A DNA stretch of 64,000 bases from Stigmatella aurantiaca. GTDB taxonomy: Bacteria; Myxococcota; Myxococcia; Myxococcales; Myxococcaceae. The stretch's first letter is position 1, and each line of letters begins with the position of its first letter. The notes beneath the pieces were generated by a model. The model made no database searches. It was not told the origin of the DNA and saw only the letters and a program-made list of their open reading frames with translations. Made by a program: the position numbers and the translations under genes. The stretch is taken from assembly GCF_900109545.1 (NCBI RefSeq), contig NZ_FOAP01000003.1:1-64000 (forward strand), written 5' to 3'. This document shows, piece by piece, positions 43,816 to 52,529 of this stretch.

Positions 43816-46515
43816 TCAGCGCCGCGCCTTCCCGGAGGTGCGGAGGAACTCCAGCACGCTGGGCTGGTGGCGGCGCTTCGACTCGAGGCACAGCCGGATG
43901 GACTCCAGCTCGCGGGAGAGGACGCGCGTTCCTCCTTCGATCTGGGCCACCCGGGGGCGCAGCAGGGCTTCCACCTCGGCCTGCCGCGTCTCGTCGCAGA
44001 AGGTTCCCACGATGCTGATGAGCCCTCCCAGCTCGTCGGAGCGCATCTTGGCCGCGAGCGCGTCGAAGTGCTGCTGGTAGAACGCCCAGGCCAGGGGGCG
44101 CGTCTCCGGGCTGAAGAAGGCCCGCAGGAGGATGTGCACCGTGTCGCGCACATCGAACTCGGTGCCGGTGATGAGCGTGAAGGCCTCCTGCAAGAGCGCG
44201 GGCTCCTGGAGGCCCCCCAGCGTGCCGAGCAGCCGCGCCCGCTCAGCGGGCTCCTTCGTGGCACGCGCCTGGGCGAGCACCTGCTGGAAGAGGGCCCGGT
44301 CCCCCTGGCGCATGGCCACGGAGAGCGCGAGGTAGGCGCTCTCGGCGGGCACGCGCTTGCGGTCCGCCAGCCAGGCCCGGGCCAGGCGTCCCGCCTCCTC
44401 GCTCAGCACGGGGTCTTCCCCACTGACCACCGCGCGGAAGAGGAGCATCCCACGCGTCTGCTTCACATCATCGCTCTCGCCCGGCTTGGGCAACCATCCC
44501 AGCGCACGGGCGCGGGGGCCATAGAGCTCCCGCAGCCAGGCCTTGAAGCGCAGGCGCTCCGGCCCGGAGAGCCAGTCCTGGCGAAGGGCCGAGAGCAGCT
44601 GGTTCCCGCCCTGGAGGATGAGGCGCTGCGGATCCGCGGCGGTGGCGGGCACGAGCCGCAGGGCCTCGCCCAGGGGCATGTCCCCCCGGGACACGGCGGC
44701 CTCCACATCGGAGAGCAGCGCCAGCCGCTCCGCGGTGGACAGCGTCCCCGCGGGCACCGCGAGCAACCGGGCCAGTTGCTCGCGCGAGTAGCCCACGCGG
44801 TAGTAGCCGCTCCCGCCCGCGTTGAGCAGAAGCCAGGTGGGGCAGCCCTGAACCGGCAGCTCCACCTCCGAGGCCGCCTCGGCCAGCACCACACAGGCCC
44901 GGGAGGACGCCGTGCCCGTGCCCGCGCGCACGCACACCGGCACGGTCCACGTCTGCGGGGCCGTCCCCGGAGAGCCCGCGGGCAGGAAGCGCTCCTGGGC
45001 GAGCTTCAGCCGGGGGGCCGCCCCCTTCTGACAGCTCAGCTCCGCGGAGATCCGGGGGACGCCGGGCTGATCCACATAGCCCCGGAACACCTGGGCCGCC
45101 TCCGCGCCCAGGGACTTGCCCAGGGTGGCGAGGAAGTCATCCGAGGTGGTGAGCCCCCAGGTGTGCTGGCGCACGTGGGCACGCAGCGCGTCCCGCAGGC
45201 GCTCCTCGCCGAGCCATCCCCCCAGCATGTTGAGCAGCGAGGCGCCCTTCGCATAGGTCGTCGCGTTGTCGAAGGAGCCGATGATGTCATCGTTGGTGGC
45301 GATGGGCTTGCGCACCGGTGACGTGTGGGTGAGGGAGTCGGTCCGGAGCGCGAACACGGTGGACTCGGCCTGGGACTCCAGCGCGTAGCTCCAGGCGGGC
45401 TCGAACTGGTCGGTGATCTTCTGGTCGAGCCACGAGGTCAGCGACTCGTTCAGCCAGATGTCGTCCCACCACTGGCAGGTGACGACGTTGCCGAACCAGT
45501 AGTGTCCCAGCTCGTGGATGGCGATGTTCGCGTAGGCCTGCCGGCGCTCCGGCGTCTCCTCCCCCGGCCGGATGAGCGTGAGCGGCTGGCCCAGGGCGAC
45601 GAGGCCCGGGTGCTCCATGGTGCCCCAGTAGCGCGGCACCACCGCCACATCGAGCTTCTCGTACGGGTAGGTGTCATCGAAGAAGTCCTCCAGCAGCGTG
45701 ACGAGGCGCGGGGTGACCTGGGCGGCATAGGCCGTCTCGGCGCCCCGGCCCTTGGGGACGACGAACCGCAGCGGCACCTGCGCACGGCCCACGGGCGCGC
45801 CCTCCACCAGGTCGAACGGCCCCACCACGAAGGCGACGAGGTAGCTGGGCATGGGGCGGCTCTCGGCGAAGGTGACGCGCTTGAGCCCCCCGGACTGGGG
45901 CTCCTCGGAGACCACCGCGTGGTTGGCGAGCGCCACGTGCTCCTGCTTCACCGTGAGGCGCAGGCGCCAGGGCACCTTGAAGCCCGGCTCGTCGAAGCAC
46001 GGGAACGCCCGGCGCGCGTCGATGGGCTCGAAGAACGTATAGAGGTAGGACTCGCCCCCTTCCTCCACCCCATAGAGCCCCTGGCTGCGCTCCCGGTCCA
46101 CGCGGCCCGAGAACGACAGGACGAGCTGGGCCGCACCGGGCCCGATGGGCTCGGGCAACAACAGGCCCAGGCGGCCCTCTGAGGCCGTGACGGCCTTGGC
46201 CTCCAGCGTGCGCCCGCCCAGGAGGACACGGGCCTGCGTTACCTGGAGTTCCTGGGCATGCAGCCACACCTGACGGACCGGCTCGCGGACCTCCACGTCG
46301 ATGGTGACGGTGCCCGAGTAGGTGGGCTCCGCGGGAAGGAGCGTCAGGTCCAGCGCGTAGTGCACCGGCCGCACGGTGCTGGGCAGGCGCAACACCGGGG
46401 GCGCGGGCTCGGGCCACGCCACCGCAGGGGCCACGGGGGCCGGAGCGGCGGGGGGGGCATGGGCACACCGCACAAGCGCAACCGCGAGGAGACACCACCA
46501 GAAGGACCGAGGCAT
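43816..46515 (-). CDS. M1-family aminopeptidase, lipoprotein
   Basis: The 899-residue enzyme has a lipoprotein-like signal (VALVRCAHAPP), a beta N-domain, the thermolysin-like domain with zinc site HELGH near residue 333 plus a Glu 18 residues on in WLNES, and a helical ERAP-type C-domain. The exopeptidase motif of the family (usually GAMEN) reads GTMEH here (YWGTMEHPGLV), which may change N-terminal specificity. It probably works in the periplasm or outside the cell. It converges on the reductase with nine bases between stops. Confidence 0.92.
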   Translation of the reverse strand: MPRSFWWCLLAVALVRCAHAPPAAPAPVAPAVAWPEPAPPVLRLPSTVRPVHYALDLTLLPAEPTYSGTVTIDVEVREPVRQVWLHAQELQVTQARVLLGGRTLEAKAVTASEGRLGLLLPEPIGPGAAQLVLSFSGRVDRERSQGLYGVEEGGESYLYTFFEPIDARRAFPCFDEPGFKVPWRLRLTVKQEHVALANHAVVSEEPQSGGLKRVTFAESRPMPSYLVAFVVGPFDLVEGAPVGRAQVPLRFVVPKGRGAETAYAAQVTPRLVTLLEDFFDDTYPYEKLDVAVVPRYWGTMEHPGLVALGQPLTLIRPGEETPERRQAYANIAIHELGHYWFGNVVTCQWWDDIWLNESLTSWLDQKITDQFEPAWSYALESQAESTVFALRTDSLTHTSPVRKPIATNDDIIGSFDNATTYAKGASLLNMLGGWLGEERLRDALRAHVRQHTWGLTTSDDFLATLGKSLGAEAAQVFRGYVDQPGVPRISAELSCQKGAAPRLKLAQERFLPAGSPGTAPQTWTVPVCVRAGTGTASSRACVVLAEAASEVELPVQGCPTWLLLNAGGSGYYRVGYSREQLARLLAVPAGTLSTAERLALLSDVEAAVSRGDMPLGEALRLVPATAADPQRLILQGGNQLLSALRQDWLSGPERLRFKAWLRELYGPRARALGWLPKPGESDDVKQTRGMLLFRAVVSGEDPVLSEEAGRLARAWLADRKRVPAESAYLALSVAMRQGDRALFQQVLAQARATKEPAERARLLGTLGGLQEPALLQEAFTLITGTEFDVRDTVHILLRAFFSPETRPLAWAFYQQHFDALAAKMRSDELGGLISIVGTFCDETRQAEVEALLRPRVAQIEGGTRVLSRELESIRLCLESKRRHQPSVLEFLRTSGKARR

Positions 46516-46608
46516 GAGGGAGGAGGTTAACCCAGCGGACGCCGCGAGGTCCGTGACACAGCTGTGCCTTGCCTTCCTGTCCCCCGGGGGCTACGGACGC
46601 CCCCACCC

Positions 46609-47094
46609 ATGCCTGGACAAGACCTTCCGCTCCTGCTCGTCCGTCACGCCATCGCCGAGGAGGAGCACCGCCTGGGGGATGAGTTCCGCGCCCTGACGCC
46701 CGAAGGCCGCGCCGCCTTTCGCAAGCACGCGCGCAAGCTCGCCCAGCTCACCCCGCTGATCGGCGTCCTCACCAGCCCCCTGGTGCGCGCCGTCCAGACC
46801 GCGGAGATCCTCGCCGAGGCCTTTGGCCTCTCGCAGGTGGAAGTGCACCCGGCCCTATTGCCAGGCACCCGCGCGCACAAGCACATCGTGAAGCTGGCGC
46901 GCGAGGTGGGGCCGGGCTGGGCCCTGGTGGGCCACAACCCGGGCCTGAAGCGCGCCGGAGAGCTGGCGCTCGATGAGGAGTTGCCGGGGAAGATGCGCAA
47001 GGGCGCCGTGCTGGCCCTCCACCCGGCCCCGAAGCACTTCACCCTCTCGTGGTTCGCGGCCCCTGGCAGTACCGTGCGGCGGCCTCGCTCCTGA
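46609..47094 (+). CDS. sixA: Phosphohistidine phosphatase SixA-like
   Basis: The 161-residue protein belongs to the histidine phosphatase branch: nucleophile His in LVRHAIAEEE, Arg in SPLVRAVQTAEI and the second His in ALVGHNPGL. SixA proteins remove phosphate from HPt domains or PTS proteins. ATG 46609 is preferred over an upstream start inside the divergent promoter. It converges on ohrR with nine bases between stops. Confidence 0.88.
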   Translation: MPGQDLPLLLVRHAIAEEEHRLGDEFRALTPEGRAAFRKHARKLAQLTPLIGVLTSPLVRAVQTAEILAEAFGLSQVEVHPALLPGTRAHKHIVKLAREVGPGWALVGHNPGLKRAGELALDEELPGKMRKGAVLALHPAPKHFTLSWFAAPGSTVRRPRS

Positions 47095-47103
47095 GCTCCG
47101 GGG

Positions 47104-47580
47104 CTAGGCTTCGGTGTCCGCCTCGCCCTCTTCCAGCACCTTCGAGAGGGCGGTCAGCTCCTCGCGCAGCCGCGCCAGTTGCGCCATCGAGCGGGAGGAC
47201 GCCGCGTCAACGCCCGCGCGGCACGCGAGCTGGCCCGGGATGTGTTTCGCCTGGGCGCGCAGGGCCCGCCCGCCCTCCGTCAGGAAGATGCGGACGACCC
47301 GCTCGTCCTGCCCATCCCGCCGCCGCTCGACAATGCCCCGCTGCTCCAGGCGCTTGAGCAAGGGGGTGAGCGTGGCCGAGTCGAGCACGAGTTGCTCCCC
47401 CAGCCGCTTGACGGGAATCCCCTCCTCCTCCCACAGCGCGAGCAGCACCAGGTACTGAGGATAGGTGACGCCCAGGGGCTCCAGCAGCGGCCCGTACGCA
47501 CGGATCATCGCCCGCGAGGCCCGGTACAGCGCGAAGCAGAGCTGCTGCTCCAACAAGAGCGGGTCCTTCGCGGCGGTCAT
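47104..47580 (-). CDS. ohrR: MarR-family peroxide-sensing repressor OhrR
   Basis: The 158-residue winged-helix repressor has the redox Cys in LEQQLCFALYRASRA, at the position used by OhrR to sense organic hydroperoxides. The DNA-binding part (LGEQLVLDSATLTPLLKRLE, DERVVRIFLTE) is typical. It follows ohr by 51 bases on the same strand, so it is probably coexpressed with its target and autoregulated. A second Cys (LACRAG) suggests the two-Cys type. Confidence 0.93.
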   Translation of the reverse strand: MTAAKDPLLLEQQLCFALYRASRAMIRAYGPLLEPLGVTYPQYLVLLALWEEEGIPVKRLGEQLVLDSATLTPLLKRLEQRGIVERRRDGQDERVVRIFLTEGGRALRAQAKHIPGQLACRAGVDAASSRSMAQLARLREELTALSKVLEEGEADTEA

Positions 47581-47631
47581 CCGTGCGCCTTCCTTTCTCC
47601 AGCAGGGCCCGGAGAATACGGCATCCAGGGC

Positions 47632-48075
47632 CTACTGGCCCTTGAGCTTCAGATCCACGACGATGTTGCCCCGCGTCGCGTTGGAGTACGGGCAGACCTT
47701 GTGGGCGGCCTGCAGCAGGGCCTCCGCCTGCTCGCGCGGAAGCTGGGGAATGTCGGCGAGGAGCTCCACCGCCAGGCCGAACCCCTGCCCCACGGGGCCA
47801 ATCGTCACGTTGGCCGTGATGCTGACCGGGCCCGTGGTGATCTTCTGCGCGCGGGCGACGTGGCCCAGGGCGCTGCCGAAGCACGCCGAGTACCCGGCGG
47901 CGAAGAGCTGCTCGGGGTTGGTTCCAGGCGCGCCACTGCCGCCCAGCGCGCGCGGGGGCACGACGGCGACGTCGAGGTTGCCGTCATCGCTCTTCACACG
48001 TCCATCACGTCCCGCGATGGCGGTGGCGGTGGCGGTGTAGAGGCGCTTCTCGAGAATCGTGGGGGACTGGCTCAT
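47632..48075 (-). CDS. ohr: Organic hydroperoxide resistance protein
   Basis: The 147-residue Ohr/OsmC thiol peroxidase reduces organic hydroperoxides. Both active Cys are present in YSACFGSAL and KVCPYSNATRGN, and PPRALGGSGAPGTNPEQLFAAGY is the family motif. An AAGGAG site precedes the ATG. It is the first gene of the ohr-ohrR unit. Confidence 0.95.
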   Translation of the reverse strand: MSQSPTILEKRLYTATATAIAGRDGRVKSDDGNLDVAVVPPRALGGSGAPGTNPEQLFAAGYSACFGSALGHVARAQKITTGPVSITANVTIGPVGQGFGLAVELLADIPQLPREQAEALLQAAHKVCPYSNATRGNIVVDLKLKGQ

Positions 48076-48125
48076 GGCGTGCTCCTTCAGGGCGGTGGCG
48101 TCATTGCCACCCGGGAATCAACATA

Positions 48126-48160
48126 GCGCGCATTTAAATCGCGTGCAAACGAATCGCACA
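48126..48160. promoter_or_regulatory. Likely OhrR operator/promoter region
   Basis: CGCG-C-ATTTAAAT-CGCG is a near palindrome, followed by a second AATCGC at 48152. It is AT-rich in a GC-rich context and sits 50-85 bases before the ohr start, as expected for an OhrR box overlapping the promoter. It could also act on the divergent superoxide dismutase gene. Confidence 0.4.
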
Positions 48161-48263
48161 GGATTTGATGCCGTTGGCCATCCATCACCTGCCTCCGGTT
48201 GCACTCGATTTCCGTGGGCGAGCGCGCTCTCTTGCGCCCAACTTCCATTCGAAAGGCTCTTCC

Positions 48264-49010
48264 GTGCGCTTGATTCTCATGACGACCCTCACCGCGGCGC
48301 TGACCGGCTCCGCGGCCCTGGCCCAGGGGGCCCCTCCGGCGGCGAAGCCCGCCACGGCCGCGGAGGCGAAGCCCGCCGCCACCGGGCCCTTCACCCTGGA
48401 GGCGCTGCCCTACGCCTACGAGGCGCTGGAGCCCGTCATCGACGCGGAGACCATGCGCATCCACCACGGCGGCCACCACAAGGCCTACGTGGACAACCTC
48501 AACAAGGCGGTCGCGGCCAACTCGGCGCTCGCGGGCCAGTCCCTGGAGAAGATCCTCGCCAACGTCTCCCGCTACGACGCGGCGGTGCGCAACAACGCCG
48601 GTGGCCACTACAACCACACCCTGTTCTGGAAGCTGATGGCGCCTCCGGGCAAGGGCGGCGCGCCCTCGAAGGCGCTCGCGGATCAGATCAACAAGGACTT
48701 CAAGTCGCTGGACGAGTTCAAGAAGGCCTTCGCCGACGCGGGCGCCAAGCGGTTCGGCTCCGGCTGGGCCTGGCTCGTCTGGACGGGCGACAAGCTCCAG
48801 GTGGGCTCCACGCCCAACCAGGACAACCCGTTGATGGATGCCTCCGAGCTCAAGGGCACGCCCGTCATCGGCAATGACGTGTGGGAGCACGCCTACTATC
48901 TCAAGCACCGCAACAAGCGCGATGCGTACCTCTCCGGCTGGTGGGAGGTGCTCAACTGGAACGAGGCCAACCGGCTGTTCGACGAGGCCCGCGCGGCGAA
49001 GAAGAAGTAA
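48264..49010 (+). CDS. Secreted Fe/Mn superoxide dismutase
   Basis: The 248-residue enzyme dismutates superoxide. Metal ligands are His in MRIHHGGHHKAY, His in GGHYNHTLFW, and Asp and His in NDVWEHAYYLKHR. Unlike cytoplasmic SodA/SodB it begins with a signal peptide (MRLILMTTLTAALTGSAALAQ) and an Ala/Pro/Lys linker, so it acts in the periplasm or outside. The start is a GTG at 48264 with an AAAGG site; the ATG at 48279 is the alternative. It lies divergently from ohr. Confidence 0.93.
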   Translation: MRLILMTTLTAALTGSAALAQGAPPAAKPATAAEAKPAATGPFTLEALPYAYEALEPVIDAETMRIHHGGHHKAYVDNLNKAVAANSALAGQSLEKILANVSRYDAAVRNNAGGHYNHTLFWKLMAPPGKGGAPSKALADQINKDFKSLDEFKKAFADAGAKRFGSGWAWLVWTGDKLQVGSTPNQDNPLMDASELKGTPVIGNDVWEHAYYLKHRNKRDAYLSGWWEVLNWNEANRLFDEARAAKKK

Positions 49011-49158
49011 CGCGGGCCCCGCGCGCTGCGGGCGGATTGAACTTATCGTCCGTGGCGCGACACAGAAGTAGCGGTTCACGCGACATCCTTCGATTGACGG
49101 ACGGCGCGTCGATTCGTCACAGGGACATTCGCGGCGAACTGATGAAGAATGCCGGGCC

Positions 49159-50277
49159 ATGACCATCTCTTTCATGGCTTCGCCCTTCCGTTCTGGACGT
49201 GCACTCCTCCTGGCGGCCCTGACGTTCGCCGCCCTTCCGGGTTGTGGGGATGACGCTTCGGATCCCACCACCCTGTCCGCCGAGGAGCGTCAGCAGTTCG
49301 AGCAGCGCATCTCGGAGCTGGAGGCCTCGGTCGCCGCGCTGGAGGCCCAGCTCGCGAAGGACGCCGCCGCCTCCGAGCGTGAGAAGCAGGCGCTGACCAC
49401 GCAGATCGGCACGCTCCAGGAGGAGCTCGCCGAGGCGCGCGCGCTGCTGGACACCCAGGATTGGGACGGGGTGCTCGTCAAGCTGGACGCCGCGAAGGCG
49501 GAGATCGCCTCGCTCCAGGCCCGCATGGCGAACTTCGCCGGCCAGGTGCAGCTCACCGCCGCGCTGCGCTTTGGCGGCCAGCCGTTCGCGCTGGATCAGT
49601 CCTACACCCTGGCGAGCGGCGAGAAGATCACCTTCACCGAGCTGCGCTACTGGCTCTCCAACGTGAAGTTCGTCCGGGAGGACGGCACGGGGGTGGCCAT
49701 CCCCGCCAGCTACTACCTGATGGAGCACATCAAGGAGCAGGACGTGGCGGAGGCCTCTCAGCCGAATGATCCCACCGCCCCCCGCGTCACGCTCCCGGCC
49801 AACCGCCGCGAGCAGGTGAGCGCCATCCCCGTGCCCGCCGGCACCTACACCAGCATCGAGTTCAGCGTGGGCGTGGACCCGTACTACAACGACAACCTGA
49901 GCCGGCAGGCGGGCGAGCTGCACCTGTTCAAGAACATGGCCTCGGTCACCTGGATGTGGTTCACCAGCTACATCTTCACCAAGACGAAGGGCACGTTCAC
50001 CGCCCCCGATGGCAGCACCGGCACCTTCGCGTGGGACACGGGGACCAACTCCAACTTCCGCACCACGCGGCTGGCCTTCCCCAGCCCCGTCACCGTGAAC
50101 GCGCAGAAGCACCTGAAGGTGGCCCTGAACGCCGAGGTGTCCAAGCTCTTCGAGACGCTCAGCCCCTCGGCGATGCCCACCATCGGCGCCGCGCACGCGG
50201 CCCCGCGCGAGACGCTGTCCGACGGCTTCAAGGGCATGTTCTCGCTGGTGTCCGCGGAGAACGCCCTCCAGTGGTAG
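49159..50277 (+). CDS. MbnP-like copper-site lipoprotein with N-terminal coiled coil
   Basis: The 372-residue lipoprotein (AALPGCGDD) has a coiled coil at ~35-115 (QRISELEASVAALEAQL) and then an MbnP-type domain: FGGQPFALDQSY, ITFTELRYWLSNVKFVRE, PAGTYTSIEFSVGVD, and TWMWFTSYIF. In this family a conserved Trp is oxidised by the di-heme partner MbnH to make a copper site; the WMW segment is the candidate here. The next gene encodes the MbnH-like partner and its GTG start overlaps this stop. The coiled coil is not usual in the family. Confidence 0.82.
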   Translation: MTISFMASPFRSGRALLLAALTFAALPGCGDDASDPTTLSAEERQQFEQRISELEASVAALEAQLAKDAAASEREKQALTTQIGTLQEELAEARALLDTQDWDGVLVKLDAAKAEIASLQARMANFAGQVQLTAALRFGGQPFALDQSYTLASGEKITFTELRYWLSNVKFVREDGTGVAIPASYYLMEHIKEQDVAEASQPNDPTAPRVTLPANRREQVSAIPVPAGTYTSIEFSVGVDPYYNDNLSRQAGELHLFKNMASVTWMWFTSYIFTKTKGTFTAPDGSTGTFAWDTGTNSNFRTTRLAFPSPVTVNAQKHLKVALNAEVSKLFETLSPSAMPTIGAAHAAPRETLSDGFKGMFSLVSAENALQW

Positions 50278-51362
50278 CCCCTGGCACGCGCTGGCGGACG
50301 GCCACGGGGCTCCTGTGGGCCGTCTTGCTGGGAGCGTGTGGCGGAGCGTCCGGGCCTCTGGCCCCCGCTCCGCCGGAAGGGGAAGCCTGGCCCCGGGCGC
50401 TGCCCGTGGGCTTCGATTCCATCCCGGCGCTCCAGGACAATCCCCTCACGGACGAGGGCGTCTCCCTGGGGCGCTGGCTGTTCTATTCACCGGCGCTGTC
50501 GAGCAACGGGCAGGTCTCCTGCGCCACCTGCCATCCGCCCTCGCGGGCCTTCGCGGACGATGCGCCCCTCACCCTCCGGGGGGTGAGCGGCAAGCCCCTC
50601 GCGCGGCACACCCCGGCGCTCATCAACCTGGCCTGGATGGAGTCCCTGTTCTGGGATGGGGGTCTGAAGAACCTGGAGTCCCTCTCGCTCTCCCCGCTCA
50701 CCCACCCGGATGAGATGGGCCAGGCGGATCTCGGCGCGTTGATGGCGCGGCTGGCCGCGAACCCCGAGGCCGTCCAGCGCTTCGAGGAGGCGTTCGGCCC
50801 TGGCGGGCTGACCCTGGGCCACCTCCTCCAGGCGCTCGCCCAGTTCCAGCGGACGCTCGTGTCCGCGGACTCGCCCTATGACCGGTGGCGGCGCGGGGAG
50901 CCGGGCGGGGAGCTGAGCCCCCTGGCGCAGGAGGGCTTCGCGCTCGTGCAGCGGCACTGCACGCCCTGCCATGGCTCGGAGCTCTTCACGGACAACGCGT
51001 TCCACAACAACGGGCTCGACGCGCGCTTCGGCACGGGCGAGGACGTGACGCGGGGCCGGGGCCGCATCACCCTGCGCGACGAGGACGCGGGCCTCTACAA
51101 GACGCCCACCCTGCGCAACGTGGCCCTCACCGCCCCCTACATGCACGATGGCCGCTTCGCCACGCTGGACGCGGTGCTGGAGCACTACCGGCACGGCATG
51201 GTGCCGTCCGCCACGCTGGACGCCGCCTTCCAGCGCGGCGGCGCCCCCCCGGGCCTTGGCCTGGAGGAGGGTGAGAAGGCCGCCCTCCTCGCCTTCCTGG
51301 AGGCGCTGACGGACACGTCCTTCCTCACCCACCCCGCGCTGGGGCCGCCGGAGCCCCGGTAG
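50271..51362 (+). CDS. MbnH-like di-heme cytochrome c peroxidase homologue (MXAN_0977 type)
   Basis: The 363-residue lipoprotein (AVLLGAC) has two heme c sites, CATCH near residue 84 and CTPCH near 231, and the family's FSPALSSNGQVSC-type start and TPTLRNVALTAPYMHDGRFATL. It belongs to the CcpA/MauG group in which MbnH oxidises Trp of MbnP. The start is a GTG at 50271 that overlaps the MbnP-like stop (GTGGTAG), so translation is coupled. It converges on a second gene of the same type with six bases between stops. Confidence 0.87.
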   Translation: MVAPGTRWRTATGLLWAVLLGACGGASGPLAPAPPEGEAWPRALPVGFDSIPALQDNPLTDEGVSLGRWLFYSPALSSNGQVSCATCHPPSRAFADDAPLTLRGVSGKPLARHTPALINLAWMESLFWDGGLKNLESLSLSPLTHPDEMGQADLGALMARLAANPEAVQRFEEAFGPGGLTLGHLLQALAQFQRTLVSADSPYDRWRRGEPGGELSPLAQEGFALVQRHCTPCHGSELFTDNAFHNNGLDARFGTGEDVTRGRGRITLRDEDAGLYKTPTLRNVALTAPYMHDGRFATLDAVLEHYRHGMVPSATLDAAFQRGGAPPGLGLEEGEKAALLAFLEALTDTSFLTHPALGPPEPR

Positions 51363-51368
51363 GCCCGC

Positions 51369-52520
51369 TCAGGGCGTGGAGAAGGGGTTCGAGAAGCGCG
51401 GATCGCTCAAGAACTCCGGATCCGTGAGGGACTCCAGGAACGCGAGCACGTCCTGCCGCTCCTGGGCCGTCAGCGTGAAGCCCCGCACGAAGCCGCTCTG
51501 GAGCGGGCTGGACGCGCCCCCCTGCGGAAGCCCCATGCGCGCCTTGCCGCCCGCGGCGTAGTGGTCGAGCACCTCGGAGAGCGTCGCGATGCTGCCGTCG
51601 TGCATGTACGGGGCGGTGAGGGCCACGTTGCGCAGCGAGGAGGCCCGGAAGCGCCCCATGTCCTCCGACTGGCCCGTCAGCTCGATGACGCCGGGGTCCT
51701 CCGCCGGGTAGGAGCCCTTCCCGTCCAGGTTGTAGAGGCCGGTGTTGTGGAAGGGCTGGCTGGGCGCGGGGGTCAGCTCGGTCACCGTGGCATCCAGGAA
51801 GTTGAAGCCCGAGTGGCAGTGGTTGCACTCCAGGCGCTCGGACATGAAGAGATCCAACCCCCGCTTGGCCGAGGCCGAGAGGGCATCCACCTGGCCGCCG
51901 TAGACGTACTTGTCATACGGCGCGTTGCCGGAGATGAGCGAGCGCTGGAAGGACGCCAGGGCGCGGGTAATCGTGGCCATGGACACCGGCTCGGCTTCTT
52001 GGGGGAAGGCCTCGGCGAAGCGCGCGGCGGTGTCCGCGTCCTGGCCCAGGCGGGCGAGCAGCTCGTCCTGCTTGCCCGCAAAGCCCAGCTCCACCGGCTC
52101 GGTACCAAACAGGGGCGTCAGCGCCTGGAGCTCCAGCGTGCCGAGGGAGGGGTTGGCCCAGGTGAGGCTCGTGGCATAGGCCACGTTGGCCAGCCCCTGC
52201 GCGTTGCGGCGGTGAAGCTCGCCCGTGCTGCCCTCGGCGTGGACGCGCCCGTCCGTGAAGGCCAGGGCCTGCTCGTGGCAGGAGCCACACGACTGGGTGC
52301 CGTTGAGGGACAGGCGCGTGTCGTAGAAGAGCCGCCGGCCCAGCTCCACCTTCGCCGCCGTCATCGGGTTGTCCGCGGGCACCCGGGGCTTGGGAAAGCC
52401 CGTGGGTAGCCGCCAGTCATACGCCTCGCCGGGCGCCGGGGCCGCGGCGTTGTCCTCCCCGCAGCCCACGCTCAGCAGCGCCGGCACCAGCCACAGCCAT
52501 CGGTTCATGCGCGTGCTCAT
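51369..52520 (-). CDS. Second MbnH-like di-heme peroxidase homologue
   Basis: The 383-residue lipoprotein (LLSVGCGED) has heme sites CGSCH near residue 77 and CNHCH near 231, and shares LFYDTRLSLNGTQSC and LRNVALTAPYMHDGSIATL with its convergent neighbour. The two are clearly homologous but diverged. The ATG at 52520 follows an AGGTGA site made by the end of the MbnP-like gene; a GTG at 52529 and an ATG at 52508 are alternatives. It is coupled to that gene. Confidence 0.87.
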   Translation of the reverse strand: MSTRMNRWLWLVPALLSVGCGEDNAAAPAPGEAYDWRLPTGFPKPRVPADNPMTAAKVELGRRLFYDTRLSLNGTQSCGSCHEQALAFTDGRVHAEGSTGELHRRNAQGLANVAYATSLTWANPSLGTLELQALTPLFGTEPVELGFAGKQDELLARLGQDADTAARFAEAFPQEAEPVSMATITRALASFQRSLISGNAPYDKYVYGGQVDALSASAKRGLDLFMSERLECNHCHSGFNFLDATVTELTPAPSQPFHNTGLYNLDGKGSYPAEDPGVIELTGQSEDMGRFRASSLRNVALTAPYMHDGSIATLSEVLDHYAAGGKARMGLPQGGASSPLQSGFVRGFTLTAQERQDVLAFLESLTDPEFLSDPRFSNPFSTP

Positions 52521-52529
52521 GGCGTTCAC

